DNA from: Tupaia tana
Lineage: Eukaryota > Chordata > Mammalia > Scandentia > Tupaiidae
Assembly (NCBI GenBank): GCA_026018925.1
Contig: JAKSZU010000004.1
Coordinates: forward strand, 36,289,233-36,353,232
Direction: 5' to 3'
Length of the DNA stretch: 64,000 nucleotides
A model generated the notes under the pieces. It saw nothing but the letters and a program-made list of their open reading frames with translations, was not told the origin of the DNA and did not search any database. Position numbers and translations under genes: made by a program. This document shows positions 51,760 to 62,961 of the stretch, piece after piece. The number at the start of each line of letters is the position of its first letter. The stretch's first letter is position 1.

Positions 51760-54700
51760 ATTTTAATATTTAATTTTATTTATTATTATTATTTTCTTCT
51801 TTTTTTTTTTTTATGGAGAGGTTTTTGCTATAGGGCATGTGTGGTCGCCAGAAAGACAGAGAGAAACAAAGAGATAGAAAGTGAGAAATCACTCCCCGGG
51901 GGGATGGTCACACCGCAATCCCTTCTCCTCCATTCTCCTCTCGGGATCTTGGGCACACACGCACACGCACCTGGCATGAGTTTAAGCCACCGGGTCCAGG
52001 ACTCGAACCACAGTTTGCTACATGGGAGTTCAGCAACATAGCCATTACGCTAACTGCTGGTCCCAAGTTTATTTATTATTATTTTAATTTGACTAGAGAG
52101 AGACAGGGAAAGTGAGAAAGCAAGCTGCCAGATCCAGGACTTGAACCGTAGTTGGCCACGTGGGAATCCAGTGCCTTAATCACCATACTACCTTGCCAGC
52201 TTCCATGAAGTATTTTTCTATGTTTTACTATGCAAAAATGAGTCATGGCTTTTCCGATGACCCAGTGTCTGAGAAAAATCACTGTCTTTTCTATGGGGAA
52301 TGAACTGCAAACGTGTCTGTTGGAGGCAGGCAGGAGAGGGTAAGGAAGGGCCTGTCCCTGGGCAGTAGTAGAGAGCTTAAAGAGAAGAGGGTACCTTGGC
52401 ATGCATCACCTTGCCTTGCTGATTTGCTGGAAGATACTGTAGATCCAGCTCTAGAGTGCAATGAGCATGTCTAGTCTCTTAATGTAGGACCTTCACAGGG
52501 AAGATGAAGTGTATTTGGAAGGAGAGGGTGGGGGTGGTGGTTCAGTGTTCTGTGTGTTGAGGTTAAGGTCTTTCTTGTGTACCAGTGCAGGAGAGCTCAG
52601 GTTGGAGGTGGAAGTACAGGCCTCGTTCTTAGGATCTGTACTGGGCTGAAGACTCAGATGTGGCCAGGCCCTTGGGGGGCCAGGAACTTTGAGTTAATGC
52701 AGGTTCTTATCAGGAATGTGTGGAGTGAGAAGAATGACGGAATTGGATACTTGGTCAACTCCAACTTGAAGAAATGGCAAAGGAAGGGCCAGTAGTTAAG
52801 GTGTTGGACTCCCATATGGCCAACCACTGTCTGAGTCTTGGATCCGGCGACTTGAAACTCACTCTGGGCTTGTGTGCCCCAAACCCCGGGAAGAGAATGG
52901 AGGAGAAGGGATTACAGTGTGACCATCCCCTTTAGAGGGTGATTTCTCACTTTCCCTCTCACTGTCTCTGTCTCTCTCTGTGAGGGCAAGCACCCTGTGG
53001 CAGAAACCTTGGGAAAAAAAATAAAATAAAGAAATGCTAAAGGATAATTCCTGAAAAAAGACAAAGGGCCAAAAAGAATAAAGCAGAAATAGGGTTGTGA
53101 AACTTAAGAAAATGGTGTCAGAACAGAGAAAAGATGTCCACAGTTCCTAACCTTGACAGGTCTCATGGAGAAGGGATCCTTGCAGATGGTTAGAAGGAGT
53201 AAGGGAGCAAAGCCAACTAGGAGAAGGTCATCTGTCATAAAGAATAGGTCAAAAGTCACATTCCTTTATCTGTGGGTGACAAATACTAAGTGGAGAAAAT
53301 ACATCAATTAAAATCAACAGTTCTTTCTTGTCCCTTAACTTCCGTATACTTCCACTTTTTTTTTAAAAGTGCTTTGGCATCTTTCCATAAACCAGTCTCC
53401 CATAATCTCTTTTTAAAGTTAAAGGAAGCAACCAGAAATGCTTATTAGTTTAACCAATGACTAATTGTGTGTACTAAGGATTTTTTTTCAGAAGACAATG
53501 TAGATAATACAATGTCCTATTCTTTTGATTTATACCTTTATTAAAAAAAAAATTACCGAAGTGCTTGCATCAGTCAACACGATTTGTTAAACACCTCCTT
53601 TTATAAAGCACTTTACATACATTGTTTCATCTAATTGTCATACGTTTAATAAGGTCACCCTATTATTCCCATTTTGCCGGTAAGAAATCAGATTCAGAGG
53701 TTTGGCTTCTAGCCGACGTCACACAACCACTAGGTGGCAGAGTTAAGATTTGAACCATGTTTGTGACTCAGAGCTCAAGATTTTTACAACCCTATGTTCT
53801 CTCTCTCACTCAGCACCATGACAAGGGCAAATACCGTCCTATTTCCTCAGAGATTAGTGTCCGACAGATGTAGCCAATAAATATTTTGTTCAGTGGATAC
53901 TGGTTGGGAGTTGTTTTCTATGAATACATGATGGCAGTCAACAAGGACGTGAAGTACTGTGGTTTGGAGAGGCAAAATGACCAAAGGTATATATTACAGG
54001 GTGGCAGTTTGGGAGTTCATTTAAGGAAGGATGACTTTCAGCGTTTAGAAGCTGTCAGCATAAAATGACCTGCCTGGTAGTGAGTTTTCCTTTGCTGGAG
54101 TTGTGCAGACTGACTGGTGGCCTCTTGGGACATGTATGGAGGGAATTTATCCATTTGATAAGGTTGTTAGGTCCTCCGATAGCTTGAGATATTTCTCCAT
54201 GTTATGATTTCTTTTTTCTTTTAGAGATTTTTGCTATAGGGTGTGTGCACTCACCATAGAGAGAGGGACAAAAAAGTGAGAAATCACCCATGCCACAATC
54301 CCTTCTTCATTCTCCTCTTGGGATTTTGGGTATGCATGCACATGTGCCCCCTGTGAGTTTCAAGCCATTAGGTCTAGGACTCAAACCATGGTCAACTATG
54401 TGGGAGTCCAGTATCTTAACCACTGTGCCACCTTCTGGCCCCCACATTATGATGTTGAAGTGGTGGACATAGGCCATTATCTTAATCAGTTTGGGCAAAT
54501 ATAACCAATATGTCATGGACTGAATGGCTTAAACAGTAACCATCTCAGACAATTCAAGATCAAGGTTTGGGCACATCCATTGTCTCTTGAGGGTCTATTT
54601 CCAGGTTTGCATGTGACTGACTTTTCTTTCTATCTTCACATGTTGGAAAGTAGAAAGAAAGAGAAGGAGAAAAAAAAATCCATGAGAGAAGAGCATGTGC

Positions 54701-57700
54701 GTGTGCTGTAGTCATTTTTACAAGGACACTGATCCTATTGTAGGGACTCCACCCTGTGACCTCATCTAACCTTATTATTGCCCAAAGCCCCATCTCCTAA
54801 CACTATCTCACCAGGGTTTAGGGTTTCAAAATATAAATTGAGGAGGGGTTGAATACAGACTTGCCATTCATATAGCAGTCATTTGGTAGTCAAATATAAT
54901 GTAACTTCAGTTAATGGAATAAGTATGGAGCCAGCAGGTGGTGGAATTGTTTAGGGCACTGGACTCCCACGTGGCTGACCATGGTTTGAATCCCAGCCCT
55001 GGAGGCTTGCTTTCTGTTTCCCCTCTTTCTCTTTCCATGTCTCTCTCTGGAAATAGTAAAGTAACAATAATAAATAAAGTTAAATAAAATAATTTTTTAA
55101 AATAATAAGTAAATTGCTGTGTTTGCTTAAATTTGGGACTTTCTATTTTTTTTTTCCCTTTAAAAACAGTTTTGTGTTGAGATATAATTCACATGCCATA
55201 AAATTAACCTTTTGTTTCTTTTTTAGGTTTTTGCCATAGGGCGTGAAGACAGTGAGAGGGAAAGTGAGAAATCTCCCTCCAGGAGGGATGGCCACACTGC
55301 AATGCCTTCTCCATTCTCCCCTTGGGATTTTGGGTGCACCCTCAGTGTGATTTTTAAGGCACCAGGTCTGGGACTTGAACCATCATGGCCATGTGAGAGT
55401 CCAGTGCCTTAACCAGCACACCACCTACTAGCACCAGAATTAAAATTCCTTGTATTTTTAAGTCTATTGGTAAGATTGTGTAGCTATCACTTCTGTTGAA
55501 TTTCAGAACATTTCTTCACCCCAAAAGGATCTCTGTATCCACTAGTAGTTACTCCCATTCCCTGAATCCCTCCAATTCCTGGAAACTATTGTTCTAGGAC
55601 CCTTAACTCTTGTTTTTATTTTTCACAGCTCTTGTGGCATTATCCTTCAGTGGGGCTATTGGGCTGACTTTTCTTATGCTGGGATGTGCCTTAGAGGACT
55701 ATGGGTAAGTTACTTCAAAAAGAACTATTCTTTTGTATCTTTATCTCTATTAGGTGTTAGAGAGTTTGGTCAGTTTTAGCCCCACACTTTAACCATGAGT
55801 TAGTGAAGTCTAGATGACCCACTCCTTTTATAGACCAGGAGCACTTGTACAGAGTAAAACTCTTCTTAAAGTTGATGTATTCATTTAGTCAACATTTGTT
55901 AAGCACCTACCCTGGACCAGCTGGAGGTGTGAGAATGAAGAGATAATAGACCTGTCCTCCCTGAGCTTATAGGTGTATGGTCATTGTGAATGAGAGACAG
56001 ACAAACAATCCAGTCACTGTGACAGCTGGCTGCTATAGTGGAGGTGAGCATAAAGTACAGTGGGAGTATAGCGAAAGTACAGTGAGACGGTCATGGAAGG
56101 CCGCGGAGTGGAGGCTATATTTGAGCTGAAGCCTGGTGGATAAATAAGAGTTTCTCAGGCTGATGAGTCAGGGGAGGGCATTCCAAGCAGAGGAAACATT
56201 CAGCAAATTTATTTATTCAGCCACTTTTTGGTGCTCACCATGGGGCAGTTACTCTTTGGGAATTAGGGATTCAGAAATAAGAAAACAAAAGTCCTGCTGT
56301 CTCAGATCTGTATTTTAGTGGGGTAGACAGATAATAAGATTTTAAAAAATGCACAGAGGGGACCATCAGTTGATGCAATGGCTATGTCACTGGACTCCCA
56401 TGTAGTCAACCATGGTTCGAGTCTCGGAGCCGGTGATTAAACTCATGCCGGGCACGTGTGCGTGCGTGCCCAAGACCTCGAGAGGAGAATGGAGGAGAAG
56501 GGATTGCAGTGTGACCATCCCCCCTGGGGGGTGATTTCTCTCTTTCTGTCTCTCTGTCTTTCTGGCAAGTGCACATGCCCTATAGCAAAAACCTCTCAAA
56601 AAAAAAAAAAAAAAATGCACAGAGAAGGCCTCTCTATTGGAGTGACATGTGAGCAGAAACATCAGGAATTTAAAGTAACAGGCTTTAGAGCTGAGGAATA
56701 AGGACTTTAGGCCTTAGGTAAGCCATTGCTAAGGCCCCAGAGGCATGAAAGCGTATAGGCTGTCCGGGAAACCACATATGGCTTATGTAGTAGAGCACAC
56801 ATTGTAGTGGGAGTGGCAAAAGAAGGATTGGTTAAGAATGTAGGGTCAAGTATGTAGAGGAGGTTAGATTTTATACTTCAGGTAATAGGAGCTGGAAAAA
56901 TATCTTGAGAACAGAATGTACGTATGCCCCAAATCCTGAAAGACATGGAGGAGAAAAGGATTGTGGTATGACCATCACCCACAGGGGTGCTTTCTCATAC
57001 CCACCCCACCACCATCCCCTGTCTCTCTGGTGAAGGCACACATCCTCTCACAAAATTTTACAGAAATTTACTTTTATCCCATTATGATAGTGACCCAGGA
57101 TTACAATTTACAAAAGTCAGCCAGCAGGCCCACAGGTCAAATACAGCCTATTGCCTGTGAATTGCTAAGTTGAGATGAGACCTGATGACTTGCAATACCT
57201 AAATATTTACATTTGGCCCTTTACAGAAAAAGTTTGTCAACCTCTGGCTAACATGTTTCCTGAATAATACACATTTAGTACAGTATTTAAATTTGTATGT
57301 AAACAAGGTTACTTCTACATGACTCGCTCTCTTAGTTGGATATTGGTGGCTTAATATGAATGGAAATGAGTTTTCCAGATTGTTTTCCAGAAAACTGTCA
57401 CTGTATTTTAGGCAGAATGAAGAACTCTTGCCCCGGGGCATGTCACATGACAGCTGGGTTTATTTCAGGCTTCTTCCTCTCTCTATATCTTGGTTCCTCA
57501 CTGGTAAAACAAGGGTTTTGAACTGGAGACTCTCTAAGAGTTCTTTCCAAGAATGTTGTTTGGTGGATTCTTGAAATGCACTACATTCCCTCGAGGTTAA
57601 AATTAGGCGCCCAAACTCAGTGTTTCCATCCTGAGTTCTCTCTCTCTGTATTTTCCCCCCTGGCTTTATTTGGGATAGAGTGTGTGTGCATGCATGTGAG

Positions 57701-60700
57701 AGTGAGAGAGAGAGAGGAGAGCACCCTCCACAGAGTCTGGTCATGCCATGACCCCCATTCTCCAGTCTCCCAGCCGGTCCGATCTTGAGCACTCACAGGT
57801 ATGTCCAGCAAGTTTCAGGCTATTCAACCCAAGGGTTTGAACCAGAGTCACCCTGTGGGATCTAACTTCTCTTGAGCATTGCAATACCTCTGCCACAGAG
57901 CCAGACTCTGTATCCTGATGAAGGGCACTTTCCCTTCCTTCATTTTGGTCACTAGATCTATGGCTGAAATGGGGAGCTTTCATTTATATGGCTTCACCCC
58001 CCAACCCCTGCTTGGAGGTGCTAGCTGGATCTTTTATTACGCTATTGTGGTGATAAGTATTATTGTGGTGTGTGCATATGAAAATGAGTAGAGACTATGT
58101 TCTTCTCTTAAGGAATGAAGCGTAATACATGTCTAACTGATGGAGAAAATGATGATGGATTATTTTAAGTGTTTATAGACAAAACACAATTTGAAACCAG
58201 ATGGCATTTTTTTTTTTTTTCTTTTGGAGACTTTTTTGCTATAGGGCATGTGTGCTCACCAGAAAGACAGAGACAGAAAGCTAGAAATCACCCCCCGGGG
58301 GGAATGGCTATGCTGCAATTCCTTTCCCTCCATTCTCCTCTTGGGATCTTGGGCACGCATGCACGCTTGCCCGGTATGAGTTTAAGCCACCGGGTCTGGG
58401 ACTCAAACTGCGGTGGACTACGTGGGAATACAGCGACATAGCCTTTAGGCCAGCTGCTAGTCTCAAGCCAGATGGCACTTTTAAAAAATAAATGTAAAAT
58501 ATGCAATTATGGAATAAAAGTGTTTTTTAAAAGTTTTTCATGTTACATTAGTATTGTGAACTCTTATAATAAAGACTAGAGTCATCTAAAGCATTTATTA
58601 GTGACATACTTATTTTCATGACACCTTTACTTAAAATCTGTTTTTTAATTCATTCATCAACATATATAAATGGAGCACCTTATTGTAGGCCCTGGAGATA
58701 AATAGTTATTGATGGAGACAAATCAGATCCATGTTCTCATAAATAAGAAGATATCAGATGGAGTAAATGTTGTACCGGAATTTAAAAGAAGGTGATATTC
58801 TTGAGGGTGACCTGGCTGACTTTAGAATGGATGGTCAGGAAAAGCTACTTTTGGGAGAAGATCCCTCAGTTTAGATTGCATGATAGCAAGGAACCAGCTT
58901 AATGAAAGGATCCCAAGAAGAGCATTCAAAGCAGGGGGTATTACAAAGTTCCCAAGGAAGTTTGAGCTCAGAAGGTTTCAGGAATAGCTGATGCGGCTAG
59001 AAATTAAGCAAAAGAAGAGAAGATGGTACAAAACGAATGGAAGAAGTAATCCCAGATGATATAAAGCTTTGTAGGCCAAAGCAAGGAATTTGGGGTTTAT
59101 TCTAAGCTGTTGAAAGGTTAAAGCAAGCATGCATGCACTCAAAAGATCTTTATTGAATTAACATGGGCAAGCAACTGTATTATGACCTATAGGGAATGCA
59201 GAGGGGACTAAGTTAGGATTCCGTCCTTAGAGAAATGGCCACTCAGTAATATAGGACAAAGTTTCTAAATTATAGTTATGTAGTCATTTCTTAATACACT
59301 TTATGCTACCTACATATGAATGAACTAGTATTTTTAAAATTGTCACTAATCTATTGCTGGTAGAAATCATCTAGTATTCTAATATTCACAACTGATTAAG
59401 TAAACTTTAATTACATAAGATGTGACTTACATATCTAAAATGACAATGACTTTAAAACAGTAATATGTCCTTCATTTAAAATGTAACTGTTACTTTTCTC
59501 TTTGGCTTTCGTCTGGGTCAATCTGACAGCGTTTACTGGCCCTTGTTCGTCCTGATTTTCCACGCCATCTCCCCTATCCCCCATTTCATCGCCAAAAGAG
59601 TCACATATGACTCTGATGCAACCAGTAGTGCCTGTCGGGAACTGGCGTATTTCTTCACTACTGGAATTGTTGTTTCTGCCTTTGGATTTCCTGTAATTCT
59701 TGCCCGTGTGGCTGTGGTAAGTTTGTTTTATATCGTTTTGCTCAACTGTCCCTGAGTTTACTTTAAAGGCCTGTGTTTGGGACCTCAATTTCATTGTCAT
59801 TGCTTAGATTTTATACTCAAAGCCAAATGTAGTTTTAGTTTCTCTCCTCCCCTCGATCTACTCTTCAGTACCTCAGACATGTTTTCAGACTACTCTCTTT
59901 GTGTGTGATTTCTGGCTTTCTCTCATTGTTCTCAGGACTTGTTTTTAAATCCCTGTCTCTAAAGACTTATAGCAATCCACAGAGACTCTAATAGCAATAT
60001 TTTTATATTTGCACAATGAAGATCATATCAAATTCTCCTCTTGCAAATGGGAGCACAGAATCAATTCTCAATACACAAGGCATATATTTGAGGGACAACC
60101 ATGTAGCTACTAGAAGATGAATAAGATGACATCGTCACATTCAATGTAAAACATTTCTTTTTGTCTCCAAAACTCACATTCTGGGTATAATTTAATTCAA
60201 TTCCTTGTTGTTTGCCATCTTTTCTAGTATTTGCTTTTATTTATCCAACTTCGTTTTATTTCAACTCTATAAAGCCCTTATTAGGGGTGTTGGAGATCGG
60301 TTATGTGCAGATCGTATTTATCCATTCAGTAAGTATCTTTGGAACACCTGATGTTTGCACAGCAGTGAAAATAAGACCCAGATACTGTCTGTATGCCCAA
60401 AGAACAGAGAAACTAGCCTGATGGGTCAGAATACTATAAATGTACTATATGTGATCATTGGAACATGAGCTGAATGGCATGGGAGCACCAAAAACAGAAA
60501 TTCCACCTGATGTTTGACGTGGGCCTCTGAGGATAAGTAATGTTTGGATTAAAGTAGGGGAGGCTGCTGTATGGAATGCCACCCAGTGTGATACGGAAAG
60601 TGTACACCCAGTGCAGTATACGGAATAAGGAACAGTTCCATACGATGGAGCAAAGAGTAGCTGAGATCAACGCTGGAAAGACTGGAGAAGCCTCATTAGC

Positions 60701-61553
60701 AAGGGTCTTCTACACATTCCAGTTTGAACTCCGTCTACATCATGGAGTTGCATTAGGGTTTTTGATGCAAGATTGACATGGCCTTACTCTTCTTGTGTCA
60801 TAGAGTGACACTTCTTATGTTTTGCTGTAAATACTTAATTCTTTCCTTTTCAACACTATCATCATGTTTTGTGAAGAAATTTTCACTGATTTTTCTATCA
60901 GTTGAATTAAAACAAAAAATGTCCACTAGAGGGTACCCTCATCCCCGTCTGTGGCTCTGTAAAACCATTTGCCAAGCTGGAGAGCTGCTTTCATTTGTAC
61001 GCAGGTTATTATTTAAAGTCTTTTCTTGTTCCTGTGTAGAAAAGAAGCAGACAGATCCATAACTCTCTCATTCCTATTTCCATAAAAGAGGTTGATACAC
61101 GCAGGACGTTCAGTACCTTGTCTTGTAATTAGACTGTTCATAATCTTGCTACATGTCTTTTACACAAGGCAATCATTGTCGACTGAAAATAAGTAGGGAA
61201 ATATGTCTAATGGGGAAGATGTTAAGTATGATAGTAGACTTAATTAGCAAGCATCACGGAAGTCATTAGACTAATTACTGAATCGTTCACTATCTCCTGC
61301 CTGTTACATTATTAAGGCTTTTAGCAGCTTTATGTAATATTTCACTTGATGTCCCTAATGCAGAAAATGACAGAGATTTTCAAAGAGTATAATATGAAGA
61401 AAGTAAGGATTTAATCCTTCTGGTTTTGTGTTTCAGATCAAATGGGGAGCCTGTGGCCTTGTGTTGGCTGGGAATGCCGTCATTTTCCTGACGATTCAAG
61501 GCTTTTTCCTCGTATTTGGAAGAGGAGATGATTTTAGCTGGGAGCAATGGTAG
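49243..61553 (+). CDS. LEPROT: LEPROT (endospanin-1, leptin receptor overlapping transcript)
   Basis: Four coding exons (16, 76, 187 and 117 bases) join into exactly 396 bases: 131 residues and a stop, the length I recall for the human protein. The protein begins [20 protein letters not shown] and ends [10 protein letters not shown]. It has four hydrophobic segments of the OB-RGRP/VPS55 family. It acts in endosome/Golgi trafficking and reduces cell-surface leptin and growth hormone receptors. The start at 49243 has G at -3 and G at +4. LEPR transcripts in mammals share this promoter and the first exons, and LEPR's own coding exons lie outside the window. No frame breaks were seen. Confidence 0.97.
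49632..49663 (+). repeat. Run of 32 T in LEPROT intron 1
   Basis: A pure T tract about 370 bases after the exon 1 donor, without a recognisable element attached. Confidence 0.9.
50735..51415 (+). mobile_element. MLT1-type LTR fossil with a young SINE inside
   Basis: Forward MLT1-like LTR: GACTGGTGTCCTTATAAAAA, GGAGCATGGCCCTGCTGATG and GCAGCCATAAGAAACTAAT at the end. A form A SINE at 50957-51221 sits inside it, flanked by AAAGATTACTGGCAA on both sides. Confidence 0.8.
50957..51221 (+). mobile_element. Form A SINE, very young
   Basis: Near-consensus copy with CpGs intact, inside an MLT1 fossil. The exact 15-bp duplication is AAAGATTACTGGCAA at 50941 and 51222. Confidence 0.93.
51721..51759. 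repeat. (CTTT)n microsatellite
   Basis: About nine CTTT units at the T-rich end of the nested SINE pair. Confidence 0.85.
51790..52064 (-). mobile_element. Form A SINE, young
   Basis: Reverse copy landed in the AT-rich tail of the reverse form B SINE that follows. TTTATTTATTATTATT text occurs on both sides. Confidence 0.88.
52065..52200 (-). mobile_element. Form B SINE inside a mariner MITE
   Basis: Reverse copy (TTATTTATTATTATTTTAAT tail, GGACTTGAACCGTAG B box). It interrupts the MITE whose halves lie at 51690 and 52221. Confidence 0.82.
52787..53028 (+). mobile_element. Form A SINE, older
   Basis: Forward copy with a shortened start (GGGCCAGTAGTTAAGG) and CACCCTGTGGCAGAAACC end. AAGAAATG flanks both sides. 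Confidence 0.82.
53575..53795 (-). mobile_element. MIR SINE
   Basis: Complement of MIR: AAAGCACTTTACATACATTG, ATTATTCCCATTTTGCCGGT and ACTAGGTGGCAGAGTTAAGA. Well preserved for its age. Confidence 0.7.
54212..54441 (-). mobile_element. Form A SINE, older
   Basis: Reverse copy missing part of the hairpin. CCATGTTATGAT before it and CCACATTATGAT after it look like a decayed duplication. Confidence 0.82.
54495..54895 (-). mobile_element. MaLR-type LTR fossil
   Basis: Complement of a MaLR LTR, with ACAAGGACACTGATCCTATT, CCCAAAGCCCCATCTCCTAA and GTTTAGGGTTTCAAAATAT in order. Old remnant in LEPROT intron 1. Confidence 0.6.
54926..55110 (+). mobile_element. Form B SINE
   Basis: Forward copy with AATAATAAATAAAGTTAAAT tail. 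AATAAGTA flanks it. Confidence 0.85.
55140..55605 (-). mobile_element. Old L1 3' end fragment beside LEPROT exon 2
   Basis: The + strand shows ATTCACATGCCATAAAATTA, then TTCTTCACCCCAAAAGGATC and CTGGAAACTATTGTTCTAG, the complement of an old L1 3'UTR. A form A SINE at 55216-55434 interrupts it. It ends about 25 bases before the exon 2 acceptor. Confidence 0.75.
55216..55434 (-). mobile_element. Form A SINE inside an L1 fragment
   Basis: Reverse copy (TTTTTGCCATAGGGCGTGAA to CACCTACTAGCACC) within the L1 next to LEPROT exon 2. AATTAA flanks both sides. Confidence 0.82.
55629..55704 (+). CDS. LEPROT: LEPROT exon 2
   Basis: The exon encodes [20 protein letters not shown] then ALEDYG, which is the first membrane segment. 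The acceptor is TTTTTCACAG and the donor GTAAGT. An old L1 fragment with a SINE inside ends only about 25 bases upstream of the acceptor. Confidence 0.95.
55880..56290. repeat. Ancient interspersed repeat, family unclear
   Basis: TCAACATTTGTTAAGCACCT and GGGAGGGCATTCCAAGCAGA recall common mammalian-wide repeats. The family cannot be fixed by eye. Confidence 0.35.
56359..56610 (+). mobile_element. Form A SINE, young
   Basis: Forward copy with exact duplication AAAAATGCACAGAG at 56345-56358 and 56611-56624. Confidence 0.92.
56917..57062 (+). mobile_element. SINE, 5'-truncated
   Basis: Starts in the body (GTATGCCCCAAATCCTGAAA) and ends with CCTGTCTCTCTGGTGAAGGC. The tRNA head is absent. Confidence 0.75.
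57664..57905 (-). mobile_element. Form C SINE
   Basis: Reverse diverged copy: GAGAGTGAGAGAGAGAGAGG, GTCTGGTCATGCCATGACCC, and AGGGTTTGAACCAGAG as the B-box complement. Confidence 0.6.
58210..58463 (-). mobile_element. Form A SINE, young
   Basis: Reverse copy. Duplication AAACCAGATGGCATTTTT on the left, matched by AAGCCAGATGGCACTTTT on the right. Confidence 0.9.
59530..59716 (+). CDS. LEPROT: LEPROT exon 3
   Basis: The exon encodes [40 protein letters not shown] and [20 protein letters not shown]. It carries the second and third hydrophobic segments with a polar loop between them. The acceptor is ATCTGACAG and the donor GTAAGT. Confidence 0.96.
59717..61436 (+). other. LEPROT: LEPROT intron 3
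   Basis: 1.7 kb without any SINE, LINE or LTR that I recognise. I see no additional exon or open frame with coding character. Confidence 0.8.
61437..61553 (+). CDS. LEPROT: LEPROT exon 4 coding part
   Basis: The exon encodes [20 protein letters not shown] then [18 protein letters not shown] and a TAG stop. It holds the last membrane segment and the short acidic/aromatic C-terminal tail. Human has LIFGRG where this gene has LVFGRG, as I recall. Confidence 0.96.
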   Translation: MKWGACGLVLAGNAVIFLTIQGFFLVFGRGDDFSWEQW

Positions 61554-62387
61554 CACTTTATTCGGAGAGAGTGCATTGAATTTCTTAGAACTCATCCTGT
61601 GTATATGTGTGCACTTGTGGCATTTTACTATGGATTTAATATGCTGGTTTTTTTATACCTTTATATCATGTTCACTTTGAGGAAGACTTCCTGAGTAATA
61701 GATTCGTTTTATTCCCAACCAATAGACTTCTCCATGTACTCAAGTTCAATTATGTTACATTACCTGTTTAGCTGATTATGTAGTCATGGTGCTCTCAGAA
61801 AATGTACCAGCAGTGTAGTAGACCGCTGTTCACATACGCAGTGTGTCTAAACCTTTTACCTGGAAATGTACTTGGGTGGGCAGAAAATACTGGACCTGAT
61901 CTATGGCCCAGAAAGATAGAGATGGCTCCCTCTGTGTAGTGTAGACCCAAGCTATTCAAAACATGGCCCACAGACCAGGAGTGTTGACAACTCCTGGGAG
62001 CTTATTAGAAACGCAGAATCTGAAGTTCCAGACCCAGTGCATTTTGATGAAATCTCGTATGCACAGTGACGTGTGAGACGCATCGTCAAAGAGGAATAAG
62101 CATCACACCTAGCTTCCTTGTCCTCCCCTTGGCTGAACTGCTTAACCTCTCTGGGTATTACCTGCCCATTTGTTAAAAAAACAAAAACAAAAACAAAAAC
62201 AAACTCACCTGTTTTCATGTTGAAGATGGTTTCAGACTCTCTTTGGTGTCAGCAAGAACCTGTAATATATGGGCTATTCCTCAAATTTGTGAAAAGTGTT
62301 CCCTCAGTAGGGAACAGATATGCCTTCGTATTGCCTGTAAGGCAGTAGCTGTTTTCACAGTGCTGGAGGCATAAAATAACCCAAGAA

Positions 62388-62408
62388 CCCCCCCCCCCCC
62401 CCCCCCCC
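62388..62408 (+). repeat. Run of 21 C
   Basis: An uninterrupted C21 followed by GGG in the LEPROT 3'UTR. On the opposite strand this is a G21 run. Confidence 0.9.
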
Positions 62409-62647
62409 GGGATGCTTCTGAGGGAGGAACCAGTTCCTACTTTAGCAGAAAGGAGGGGAGAAGAGATAGATAATATTTTTAAATTTCTCTCTATAATCCG
62501 GCCCTTCTTTTTAGCTCCTTCCTAATGCCACTCCCACTTCTCGGTGGTTATGAATTGCTGTTACTTCTTGAAGGCACTGGCTGTCTTTTATAAAGAGACA
62601 TGGGAGCCATATTGATATACTTATTATCTTCCTTGTTCTGGAGGTTT

Positions 62648-62887
62648 TTTTTTTTTTAAGAGGGTTTTGCTATAGGGCGCTTGCACTCACCAGAAAGACA
62701 GAGCGAGAAATCACCCCCCCGGGAGGATGGCCATGCCACAGTCCCTTCTCCTCCATTCTCCTCCTGGGATCTTGGGCACGCATGCACATGTGTCCGGCGT
62801 GAGTTTAAGCCATCGGGTCCAAGACTTGAACCGCGGTTGGCTACATGGGAGACCAGCGACATAGCCATTACGCTAACTGCTGGTCCC
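62648..62887 (-). mobile_element. Form A SINE in the LEPROT 3'UTR
   Basis: Reverse copy with near-consensus head. TGTTCTGGAGGTTT precedes it and TGTTCTGGAAGTTT follows it. If the distal polyadenylation site is used, it is transcribed in antisense orientation within the mRNA. Confidence 0.9.
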
Positions 62888-62907
62888 ATGTTCTGGAAGT
62901 TTTATAC

Positions 62908-62938
<31 letters not shown>
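62908..62938. repeat. (CA)n microsatellite
   Basis: About 15 CA units just after the SINE in the LEPROT 3'UTR. Confidence 0.9.
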
Positions 62939-62955
62939 ATTTTATGTCTCCTCTA

Positions 62956-62961
62956 AATAAA
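62956..62961 (+). terminator. LEPROT: Candidate proximal polyadenylation signal AATAAA of LEPROT
   Basis: A canonical hexamer about 1.4 kb after the stop and just past the SINE and CA repeat. Use of this site cannot be judged without transcript data. Confidence 0.3.

Larger units (their letters stand above)
51690..52265. mobile_element. Second mariner-type MITE copy, split by SINEs
   Basis: The left arm at 51690-51713 (TTAGTCGTCAGGGAAGTCAT) and the right part at 52221-52265 (CATGGCTTTTCCGATGACCC) match the 29192-29259 element, with TA on the left flank. About 0.5 kb between them is two reverse SINEs, a form B copy and a form A copy. The MITE was therefore present before both insertions. Confidence 0.75.
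49259..55628 (+). other. LEPROT: LEPROT intron 1
   Basis: Begins in the CpG island and includes a 32-base T run at 49632-49663. Further on it holds two MaLR fossils, a split mariner MITE, seven SINEs, a MIR and an L1 fragment. The segment 49860-50730 shows nothing I can name. Confidence 0.85.
55705..59529 (+). other. LEPROT: LEPROT intron 2
   Basis: Contains four SINEs and an ancient repeat-like stretch around 55880-56290. The last kilobase (58500-59529) lacks recent repeats. Confidence 0.85.
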
